Origin: Symploca sp. SIO1C2
Lineage (GTDB): Bacteria > Cyanobacteriota > Cyanobacteriia > Cyanobacteriales > Coleofasciculaceae
NCBI GenBank assembly: GCA_010672925.1
Contig: JAAHFP010000018.1
Location: forward strand, 18,883-82,882
Reading direction: 5' to 3'
Length of the DNA: 64,000 nucleotides
Shown here: positions 56,754-64,000 of the stretch, piece by piece
How positions within the stretch are numbered: position 1 is the stretch's first letter
How the letters are laid out: every line of letters begins with the position of its first letter
Notes under the pieces: generated by a model
Told to the model about the DNA's origin: nothing
The model's input: the letters and a program-made list of their open reading frames with translations, nothing else
Database searches by the model: none
Made by a program: the position numbers and the translations under genes

Positions 56754-57867
56754 CTACACCCCACGAAAACGAGCTAACAACTCCTCACGGGATAATTGCA
56801 AGAGCATGGGAGTAAATTCTTCCGGCGATAGTGCTAATAAGGGCTCAACAATTGCGGCTAGTTCTTCATCTACACTACCAAAGCGTACTTGCAGTAAGTT
56901 GTGTACCACTAAGCGCTCTCCCTGTTGAATTCCTCGTTGCTCTCCTTCGAGGATCGCTTGTTCTCGGTCTTGTTGGTAAAGTGGTGCTAAACGCATAATG
57001 ATCTCCCTATCTCCTTCCTCTAGATCTTGATCTTGTCTTACTTCCAAATTTTGCCGCAAGTTATACAACAACTCTAGGGTATTGGAACGTAGGGGATGGT
57101 TTTCTGGCAGTGCCTCCAACTCATCAATTGCCTGCTGTTGTACTCTTCCCCTTCCTAGAATCCTTAACCACAGGGTTTCTTGGCTACGGGGTAACTGATG
57201 GATGACAATGATCACTGTTCTGAAATTCTTTGGTGCAAAGTACACTCCAGGTAACCAATCCTCATCCACTTTTGCCCCAAAGTCTTCTAACAATGTTGCC
57301 GAGGCGGTTGGGGTGAGTATCCATAACTTGGGAGTTTCTGCTGGAGAAAGTTTGAGCTGATTACGATTAGCTTCACGCCGCAACTCACCCCGAACTTCTA
57401 GTAATTTTAATAGACAATCGCAGATTTCCTCAGGACTAGCGGCATTACGGAAGGGTTCTATAAGTAGGGTTTGCTGAATAAGTCGATTGACTCGGGTTTT
57501 GAAGTAATAAGTAATAAGTAATAAGTAATAAGTTAAGAGCTCAGGAGTAATTTTTCGGTAAAAGTGCAAGATTTTTGAACTAAAAAATACCATTTCCTTG
57601 CATTTGGCAAGCATAAAAACGATTGAAAAGCTTGTCTGGTATGGCTTCCACGCTTATACAGCAAGCCCTAAGTATTGGGGTTTGAGCGATGCGCCCCAAA
57701 AATCCTAGGGTGTGGAGATTGCTTGCCCTCTCGGAGTCGGGAGCAAACCAGACATCAATTTCTCGCATTTCTCCTGAAACTCGTCGCGGTGCTTTGACTT
57801 CACCGTAAGGAGTGAGCAATTCTTCTAAGTAGTCTTTGGCAAACTGGTCATGGATAAATCGGGTCAT
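56754..57867 (-). pseudogene. Nuclease-like (DUF4351-associated type) gene split by a family 2 element
   Basis: The 5' part (57867 down to 57669) encodes MTRFIHDQFAKDYLEELLTP, then GEMREIDVWF with a PD-(D/E)XK-type Asp, up to RIAQTPIL. The 3' part (57460 down to 56754) encodes IEPFRNAASPEEICDCLLKL onward to LSREELLARFRGV. Between them lie a 202-bp element and one 6-bp duplication. Removing exactly these 208 bp joins L66 to I67 in frame and gives a 301-residue protein of the size normal for this cyanobacterial family. As it stands the upper half reads into the element and stops. The lower half alone could still be translated from an internal start but lacks the core. Confidence 0.85.
57467..57668 (+). 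mobile_element. Family 2 element copy 2 (202 bp), disrupting a gene
   Basis: Ends GGGTTTGCTGAATAAGTCGA and CTTATACAGCAAGCCC. Duplication TAAGTA at 57461-57466 and 57669-57674. The interior is very similar to the copy at 17790, including AAGTAAT units and AAAGTGCAAGATTTTTGAAC. Non-coding. Confidence 0.9.
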
Positions 57868-58083
57868 GGGGTGGATAATGATTAATGGAGTATGCTTTTT
57901 GCTGATAAAGCATAGGTTATTATCTGCTGTGGAGCAATGCCTACCTTAATTTATAAGACTGCAAAACAGAGGTTGCGATCGCTCTAGGGATTTCTCGTTA
58001 AGATACCAGGTTTTTGAGCTCATCGGTACAATTTTCCTGCACCAAGCCCGGGTCAAATTACCTAAAACCTAAAACCTTACCTA
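57868..58083. other. Spacer upstream of the split gene
   Basis: No gene is seen. It holds a GCGATCGC site and CTAAAACCTAAAACCTTACC repeats at the edge of the next element. It would contain the promoter of the split gene. Confidence 0.4.
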
Positions 58084-58378
58084 GGGCTTGCTGTATAAGT
58101 GTGTAAGCCATGCCAGACGATGCTTTCAATCAATTTTTTTCTTCAAAAGTGCAAGGAAGTTGCATCTGTGGGCTTAAAATCCTTGTACTAGTATGGGGAA
58201 TCCTTCGTTAAATTCCGAATATTCAAGAAAACTAAGCATGTTTTCATCGAAGTAGTTTCACCTCCTAAACTTGTCTCCAAGACTTATATCACAAGCAAAA
58301 CATGACTCTTCACTTATTACTTATTACTTATTACTTATTACTTCAAAACCCACATCAATCGACTTATTCAGCAGACCC
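58084..58378 (-). mobile_element. Family 2 element copy 3 (295 bp)
   Basis: Ends GGGCTTGCTGTATAAG and CGACTTATTCAGCAGACCC, with duplication TACCTA at 58078-58083 and 58379-58384. The interior is longer than in the other copies but keeps AAAGTGCAAGGAAG and the TTACTTA heptamers. Oriented opposite to copies 1 and 2. Confidence 0.85.
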
Positions 58379-58491
58379 TACCTATCACCTGCCACCTGCC
58401 ACCTACCGCCTATTCAAAGAAAGAAAATTACGACTTATTCTCCCAAGCCCTAGCTACCTTGATAATGCAGTTTAGGGTTGTAGTGGCTCTG

Positions 58492-58827
58492 CTAAGCAAC
58501 AGCAAACCCTGTATATTTCCTAATTTCCGGCTCGTGAAATCCTAAAACAATATCTTCTTTGAGAATCCCTACTGAAACTAGTTCGTTGGCTATCCCTTCT
58601 TCTGTATTGTCACATTGAATCCAGACTTTATCATTGATAATTTCTAGGTGAATCAAACAACTATGAAAATGTTGCTTTTCTTGCCAACCCTCAGAAATAA
58701 TCAAGTATTGTCCATGTTCGCGATCATAAGCTGCGCGATTTTTGAAATCAGCATTGGCATACTTGATACTTACATATGGATTCAAGACAGTAGGAATAAG
58801 ATTTTGATATTTGACTAATTTATCCAT
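58492..58827 (-). CDS. xisI: XisI-family protein
   Basis: 111 residues, normal for XisI (MDKLVKYQNLIPTVLNPYV, GWQEKQHFHSCLIHLEIINDKVWIQCDNTEEGIANELVSVGILKEDIVLGFHEPEIRKYTGFAVA). In Anabaena, xisI and xisH are needed for excision of the fdxN element by XisF. XisH genes normally sit immediately upstream and overlap; here the 125 bp upstream is repeat DNA and no xisH is present, so this is an orphan or its partner was lost. No fdxN or recombinase gene is in the window. Confidence 0.92.
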   Translation of the reverse strand: MDKLVKYQNLIPTVLNPYVSIKYANADFKNRAAYDREHGQYLIISEGWQEKQHFHSCLIHLEIINDKVWIQCDNTEEGIANELVSVGILKEDIVLGFHEPEIRKYTGFAVA

Positions 58828-59010
58828 CGCTTAATCCAGCTCCACAAGGGCTCTTAGCTTATCTTTATCACCATTTTAATTGTTTCTCCTCATAGTAACA
58901 TTCCCAATTCCCAATTCCCAATTCCCAATTCCCAATTCCCAATTTCCAATTATCAATTCCCAATTTCCAATTCCCCATTCTCCATTCTCCATTCTCCATT
59001 CTCCATTCCT
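58828..59010. repeat. CCAATTC and CATTCTC arrays
   Basis: AATTCCC heptamer units (58905-58972) and ATTCTCC units (58976-59008). The latter extend into the 3' end of the giant kinase gene and encode its last residues. Confidence 0.7.
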
Positions 59011-62000
59011 TTAACTTGTTCCTCAACCCAATTGTGGTTAAAAATGGATTCATAAATCCGGTTATTGACTCGGAGCAAACCCTGTTGCTTGACTACTAAC
59101 CCTGACAATAGCAATTCTTTCTCTTCTTGGGAATCAAAGGCTACCATTTCTCCTTGCTGCTGAATTTGTTGATAGATCTCCAGTAGCTGCCTAGATTGTT
59201 GACTTTTGAGGAGGCGATCGCGTATGGTTCTCAAATGCTCTGGTTCATCCTGGGCTTCCCAATTGTCGATAATTGAGCTTTGCACTAAATCCGCAACCCA
59301 TTCTGCTTCGTTGTTGGTAGGGATAGGGGAGGAAGTATTACGGATAAATTGGCAGAGTTTTTGGGTTAAAAACGGTTGACCATTAGTCCAAGCTAACAGT
59401 TCTTTGAGCAGTGTTTGAGGATTGGTCACTTTCTCTGCTAATCCTTGTAGTAGAGGTTGGGCTTCATGTTCCTTAAAGCCTTGGAGTTCAATCGCCTGAC
59501 CAATATTAAAGGGAGTTGTTTTATGGTTGGTAATTAAGCCTGAGGGAGTCGCAACCCCCAACAAGGCAAAGGTTAAATTGCTATAGTCTCGATTGAGGGT
59601 ACGTTGATTATAGCAGGAGCGAATCAGAGCAAAGAAGTCATTCACTGGAAAGTTCAAGCTCAAGATGCTGTCAATTTCATCGATAAAAACTACCATGTTT
59701 TTGGGTAAACTGTTATCTGGTTGATCCATTTCCCCCAGCAAGACTTCTTCAATAAATTGACTCAACCGCTGCACCGCAGAAATATCTTCTCGTTCCTTCC
59801 ACCATTTTTTTAAATTGACTTTCCTTAGTAAACCAAAACTTCGCCAGAGTTCGACTGCGAATCCCTTGTACCATTGATCTGAGGTCACATTTTCGCTGCC
59901 AATTCGAGTCAGATCGATCGCTGCACAGCTAACTCCTTCATGGTTGAGGTGGTTCATCATACGTACCATTAGGCTGGACTTACCCATCTGCCGGGGATTG
60001 AGAATGTAACAAAACTCACCTTGCTTTAATGCTTGGTAGAGATAACGATCCGCTGAACGCACGACATAGGTAGGAGCATCCATTGGTAGACTTCCCCCTA
60101 CTTGATAGTCGAAATCTGAGGCTTGTTCATCACTTTTGAGTAACTCGTTTTCAAAGATGAGTTCCGCTTGAGTGGCTTTGAGCACGTCCAGGGTTTGGGA
60201 TAATTCCTGAGTGCGCTCTTCTACTCTTTGTTCTAGATTGCGGTTATAGTCTTCTAATTGGGTGTAGAGACGAGCATTTTCAATGGAGATAGCTGCTTGG
60301 GCTGAGAGAATTCTTAAGATTTCGATGCGATCGCTGGTGAAGGCGTTAGTTGTGAGATTATTTTCCAAGTAGATAATCCCGCTTACTTTACCCTGATTCA
60401 GCAAGGAAGCGCAGAGAATCGATTTAGGCTGGTGAGCAACGATGTAGGGGTCTAGGGTAAATTGTCCCTCATCGACAGCATTATTTAAGATGACATTTTC
60501 CTGGGTACGGGCAACGTAGTTGATAATGGTAACCGGTAGCAGGGGGGTTTGGGTCTCGGTATCTACAGAGTCAATGGGAAGCGAATTCATTAGAGTCACA
60601 TCATCCGTATCTACTTTACCTTCCGCTTCGATTACCCATTGCCCATCTTGTTCGAGAATCATCAAGCCTGTTTGAGCACCGCCATTTTCAATCAGAGTTT
60701 TCATTAACTTAGCCAGCAGTTGGTCTAGTTTAATTTCCCTAGCTAAGACTTGAGAGGCTTTAGTAACTGTGGCGATATCCAGCACCTGGGGGCTGCTACT
60801 ACCAGTAGATTCCGTTGTCTTCATACTTTGCTTTTCTTGGCGGTTGTTCAAATCCCTGAGAAATTGGGGGTATTCCGCTTCTAGGGCTTGCACTTTTGCT
60901 GTTGCACCCCAGCGACTGTAGCAATGATGGGCATTTTTGAGGTATAGTCGCCCGATTTCTTCCCTGCCCAAGGAGAAGTAAAATTCTGCTGCTCGTTCGT
61001 AGGCTATGGCTTCTTCGTGGATAAATTCAGATTTTTTAGCACCTTGAATGGCTTTTTCGTAAAGTTCTTGGGCTTGCCAATTTTGTCCGAGGACTCGTGC
61101 TTTCTCTGCTTCTACTAAATCATATTTATTTTGATAGTTTGCAGGGCAATGACCAGCCCATAGTTTCATCTCTTGTTGATTGTTGTTTACTTTTTCTAAA
61201 AGCTGTCTTCGCTGTTCTGAGTTGCAATTATGGTAATGAGCAATAAAGGACAGAGAGGAGTAAAAATTGTTTTGGGGCGTAGTTATATATGCAGCTGTGG
61301 CATTCTTATATTTTTCTGCTTTGATACTAGTATTAAAAGCACTAAAAGAATCCTTTAGAATATAAGAATAAATTGTTTTAGCACAATATACAAGTAATAG
61401 TAACCATTCATTATTTTGAACATTCCATTTTTTTATTAATTCATTCTCTTTTCGTTTAAAATTACCAACTATAATTGGTATTTCATTATTTATTTTTGAC
61501 AATGCTGTTGTTAAATCATAAAATATTATTAGATTATAGAAACTAAAAGTTTGTTTTATTTTTTGAATTGATTTAGTATATTTTTTATAATCTAAATCAA
61601 CCTCCTCTAAATTTTGTCCACTGAAGAATTTGATTATGCAATAGTTGATAGCTGCATAAGAAGCATATTCATACTCTCCTGTATCTATTCCTTTTTGAAA
61701 ACAATTCAGTAATGCTTGTTGCGCTTGTTTATTTCCAAGGAATTCTTTCCAATGCCATAATTGTCCATAATACATCTGGACAACAAGAGTTTGTAATTTA
61801 GGGCTATTAATTTTGGGGAGTAAATTGAGAGATAGTTTACCAAATTCATATCCATCATTAATATACTGTTTATTTGTACATAAAAGCATTCCATAAGTAT
61901 TGTATATACCAGCAGCTTCGGAAGAATTACCGTATTCAAGACATAAATTAATTTGGGTTAATATTACTTCAATAAATAATGAATAATTGGTTGTATGTAC

Positions 62001-64000
62001 AGCTCCCATAATTTGCTGTAGTATTTGTATAGATGCTAGTTTATATTGGTCATTTATTATCGGTAGATTTGCTAAATCTTCAATTTTTCTATTTTTCAAA
62101 AATAATTTTATATATTCTTGTTGTGCTTCAATTCTTTTATCTATACTGATGGTTTTATCTGGAATATTTATTCCTAGTTTTGATAAAATTTCAAAACTAG
62201 CATTTATTGCTTTTTGAGGTTGAAGTATGCTGTGATAATAAGCTATTTTTAGCTGATAAACTTTGACTTTTTCCAGAATGTTATTACTTTTTTCTAGTAT
62301 GGTATCAGCAATATTTTCAATTCGCGTTAATTGGGTATTTAAACAAAGTAACTCTAAAGTTTGCAGATGTATTTCTAGAGTTAGATTATACTGTTTCTCC
62401 CAGCTATTAATTGCCAACAAATTTAAGCTGACTTCTAAATAGTGAAGGGCTAGTTGACAAGCTGTTGAAGCTTTGGCTTTTTTACCAGCTTGAAGATTTA
62501 GTTGTGCTAAATTCTCTTTTTCTGAAGAATTCGTAATTAATTCACTTCCTTGGTTAAATTGATTAACAATATCAAAAATATTTAACTCTAAATCGTCTTC
62601 TTTATTATCCTCTAGCAGGAGACGGCCAATTTGCAAATGAATTGTTTTTTTATCATCTTCGGGAATCAAGGCATAGGCAGCTTGCTGAATTCTGTCGTGC
62701 AAAAATTTGTAGGGTATAGATGAAGGTATTTTGGGAATAAAAGCAGGGGAGACTTCTGAAGTAGACTGATAGATTTCTTCTTGGTTCCAAAACAAAGGTA
62801 TCTTATAGTCATTACTCAGGGGTATAATTAAACCTGACTCTAGTGCTGGCTGAAGTTCTCTAGCTGTCGTTACTGGAGATTGATTATTGACGACGGAGAG
62901 AGCGATTAAATCAAACTGGTTGCCGATACAGGCAGCTAATTTTAAACAATTCTGAGTCTTTTCTTCTAGTTCTGTAATCTTACCTATGGTTAGGTCAATG
63001 ACATTATCCGTTATCCCTATTCTGTCGATTTTTGCAATATTCCACTGCCATAGATTTTTGTTATAGTTAAATGATAAAAGGTTTTCTCTATATAGAGATT
63101 GGAGCAACTGATTGATAAAGAAGGGGTTTCCCTGAGTCTTGTTAGCTACTAACTCTGCCAGGGGTTGGGACTTTTCTGGGGAGCAATTTAAGGTCTCGGT
63201 AATTAATTGATTAATGGATTCGATTGCCAATGGTTGTAGGGATATCCTATTGATACTAGCACCTTCTTTGGCAATTTGCTCTAGGGTTTGCAGCAAAGGA
63301 TGAGTCGCCGCATCAACTTCATTATCTCGATAAGCTCCGATGATTAATAAATATTGGCTGTCAACATTGGTGGTTAATCGTTCAATTAGCTTCAGAGATG
63401 CTAAATCTGCCCACTGTAAGTCATCGAGAAAAATAACTAAGGGATGTTCTTTTTGAGTAAAGACGCCAATAAATCTTTGCAAAAATAGGTTAAAGCGATT
63501 TTCAGCCTCAGTTGCTCCCAATTGCTCAACTGGTAGCTGTTTACCAATAATCTGCTCTAATTCGGGAATAACATCAATGAGAACTTGAGCATTAGGTTTC
63601 AAGGCTGCTAAAATTTTCTGCCGCCAACTTTGTAATGCTGCTTCCGATTCCGTAAGTAACTGCCGTATTAAGTCTTGAAAAGCCAGAGTAATCGCTGCAT
63701 AGGGAATATCTCGCTGCAACTGGTCGAATTTACCTTTGATAAAGTAGCTTCGCTGACGTAGTATGGGTTTTTGGACTTCATTCACCAAGGCAGATTTGCC
63801 AATTCCTGAATAACCAGAAACCAGCATCATTTCGCTACTGCCTTGACTAACTCGCTCAAAGGTAGCTAGCAGTTGTCTGACTTCTGTTTCTCTACCATAA
63901 AGTGTTTCGGGAATGACAAAGCGATCGCAAATATCCTGAGTTGCTAAAGGAAACTGGGTAATTTGTCCGAAATTCTGTAACTGAGTCAGACAGATTTCCA
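58953..64000 (-). CDS. Giant kinase-family sensor with C-terminal AAA-like NTPase, 5' end outside the window
   Basis: The frame is open to base 64000 ([20 protein letters not shown] precedes the first Met in the window), so the N-terminal Ser/Thr kinase expected from the paralogue at 41399 lies outside. Visible in order: AAA_16-type ATPase ([25 protein letters not shown]), a long helical/TPR-like region, GAF domain with IENARLY end, coiled coil [20 protein letters not shown], then an AAA-like NTPase ([52 protein letters not shown]) where the paralogue has a histidine kinase. The last about 19 residues ([18 protein letters not shown]) are translated GGAGAAT repeat. Compared with the related protein at 13030, the proper end would be near NHNWVEEQ. 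The middle region (61300-62300) is notably A/T-rich. Confidence 0.88.
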   Translation of the reverse strand, partial: EICLTQLQNFGQITQFPLATQDICDRFVIPETLYGRETEVRQLLATFERVSQGSSEMMLVSGYSGIGKSALVNEVQKPILRQRSYFIKGKFDQLQRDIPYAAITLAFQDLIRQLLTESEAALQSWRQKILAALKPNAQVLIDVIPELEQIIGKQLPVEQLGATEAENRFNLFLQRFIGVFTQKEHPLVIFLDDLQWADLASLKLIERLTTNVDSQYLLIIGAYRDNEVDAATHPLLQTLEQIAKEGASINRISLQPLAIESINQLITETLNCSPEKSQPLAELVANKTQGNPFFINQLLQSLYRENLLSFNYNKNLWQWNIAKIDRIGITDNVIDLTIGKITELEEKTQNCLKLAACIGNQFDLIALSVVNNQSPVTTARELQPALESGLIIPLSNDYKIPLFWNQEEIYQSTSEVSPAFIPKIPSSIPYKFLHDRIQQAAYALIPEDDKKTIHLQIGRLLLEDNKEDDLELNIFDIVNQFNQGSELITNSSEKENLAQLNLQAGKKAKASTACQLALHYLEVSLNLLAINSWEKQYNLTLEIHLQTLELLCLNTQLTRIENIADTILEKSNNILEKVKVYQLKIAYYHSILQPQKAINASFEILSKLGINIPDKTISIDKRIEAQQEYIKLFLKNRKIEDLANLPIINDQYKLASIQILQQIMGAVHTTNYSLFIEVILTQINLCLEYGNSSEAAGIYNTYGMLLCTNKQYINDGYEFGKLSLNLLPKINSPKLQTLVVQMYYGQLWHWKEFLGNKQAQQALLNCFQKGIDTGEYEYASYAAINYCIIKFFSGQNLEEVDLDYKKYTKSIQKIKQTFSFYNLIIFYDLTTALSKINNEIPIIVGNFKRKENELIKKWNVQNNEWLLLLVYCAKTIYSYILKDSFSAFNTSIKAEKYKNATAAYITTPQNNFYSSLSFIAHYHNCNSEQRRQLLEKVNNNQQEMKLWAGHCPANYQNKYDLVEAEKARVLGQNWQAQELYEKAIQGAKKSEFIHEEAIAYERAAEFYFSLGREEIGRLYLKNAHHCYSRWGATAKVQALEAEYPQFLRDLNNRQEKQSMKTTESTGSSSPQVLDIATVTKASQVLAREIKLDQLLAKLMKTLIENGGAQTGLMILEQDGQWVIEAEGKVDTDDVTLMNSLPIDSVDTETQTPLLPVTIINYVARTQENVILNNAVDEGQFTLDPYIVAHQPKSILCASLLNQGKVSGIIYLENNLTTNAFTSDRIEILRILSAQAAISIENARLYTQLEDYNRNLEQRVEERTQELSQTLDVLKATQAELIFENELLKSDEQASDFDYQVGGSLPMDAPTYVVRSADRYLYQALKQGEFCYILNPRQMGKSSLMVRMMNHLNHEGVSCAAIDLTRIGSENVTSDQWYKGFAVELWRSFGLLRKVNLKKWWKEREDISAVQRLSQFIEEVLLGEMDQPDNSLPKNMVVFIDEIDSILSLNFPVNDFFALIRSCYNQRTLNRDYSNLTFALLGVATPSGLITNHKTTPFNIGQAIELQGFKEHEAQPLLQGLAEKVTNPQTLLKELLAWTNGQPFLTQKLCQFIRNTSSPIPTNNEAEWVADLVQSSIIDNWEAQDEPEHLRTIRDRLLKSQQSRQLLEIYQQIQQQGEMVAFDSQEEKELLLSGLVVKQQGLLRVNNRIYESIFNHNWVEEQVKGMENGEWRMENGELEIGN

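Noticed and set aside
56551..56928. 125-residue plus-strand ORF
   Set aside because: It spans two palindromic elements and the 3' end of the split gene on the opposite strand; no domain.

Overview
The window comes from a filamentous, large-genome cyanobacterium. Evidence is the abundance of the HIP1 octamer GCGATCGC, typical cyanobacterial genes (crtP-crtB carotenoid pair, efp-accB order, TLP40/CYP38-like lumenal cyclophilin, a GUN4-domain kinase, xisI, DUF4347/RTX exoproteins, HstK-type hybrid kinases) and intergenic DNA packed with short tandem repeats and small inverted-repeat elements. It resembles Moorena/Lyngbya-type genomes, but the genus cannot be fixed from sequence alone.

Layout. 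1-2430: two near-identical Rpn-type PD-(D/E)XK nuclease-like genes with a tandemly duplicated 3' fragment between them. 2967-17763: a signalling island rich in one NTPase module (AAA-like, Pfam AAA_35/PF14516 type). It holds an AAA-dynamin fusion, a winged-helix-AAA protein, an HTH-AAA protein, a response regulator-PAS-AAA protein and a response regulator-GAF-PAS-adenylate cyclase, plus a TPR protein and remnants of toxin-antitoxin modules. 18268-26271: a small winged-helix protein, a Ser/Thr kinase-GUN4 fusion, a prolyl oligopeptidase, a DUF433/DUF5615 toxin-antitoxin pair, an AEC permease and TRAP permeases DctQM. 26444-37089: mostly housekeeping genes (tRNA-Phe and a decayed copy, glutathione-dependent formaldehyde dehydrogenase, LptA-like protein, lumenal cyclophilin, efp, accB, ArsR-type regulator, cdsA, crtP, crtB). 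37428-40935: BrnT/BrnA-like toxin-antitoxin, Uma2 nuclease, folC and a hypothetical gene. 41399-50243: a 2149-residue Ser/Thr-His hybrid kinase containing expanded repeat DNA in frame, a metallo-beta-lactamase-fold protein and a GST-like protein. 51100-56400: a 1766-residue exoprotein (DUF4347, beta-helix, metzincin-like zinc site, second beta-helix, RTX). 56401-58451: a cluster of small mobile elements, one of which splits a nuclease-like gene. 58492-64000: an orphan xisI and a second giant kinase, cut by the window end, in which the histidine-kinase core is replaced by the AAA-like module.

Two themes stand out. First, the same AAA-like NTPase appears in five genes joined to different inputs and outputs (HTH, receiver/PAS, GAF, dynamin GTPase), and two of the genes have iterated direct repeats upstream that look like operators. 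I infer a STAND-like signalling or defence network; no function is demonstrated. Second, several families of small non-coding inverted-repeat elements are defined here by their target-site duplications: one family with 3-bp TNA duplications (six copies), one with 6-bp TANNTA duplications (three copies, one nested in another element and one splitting a gene whose frame is restored by precise excision), and one with a 10-bp duplication. Short tandem repeats sit inside these elements and also occur in frame inside coding sequence.
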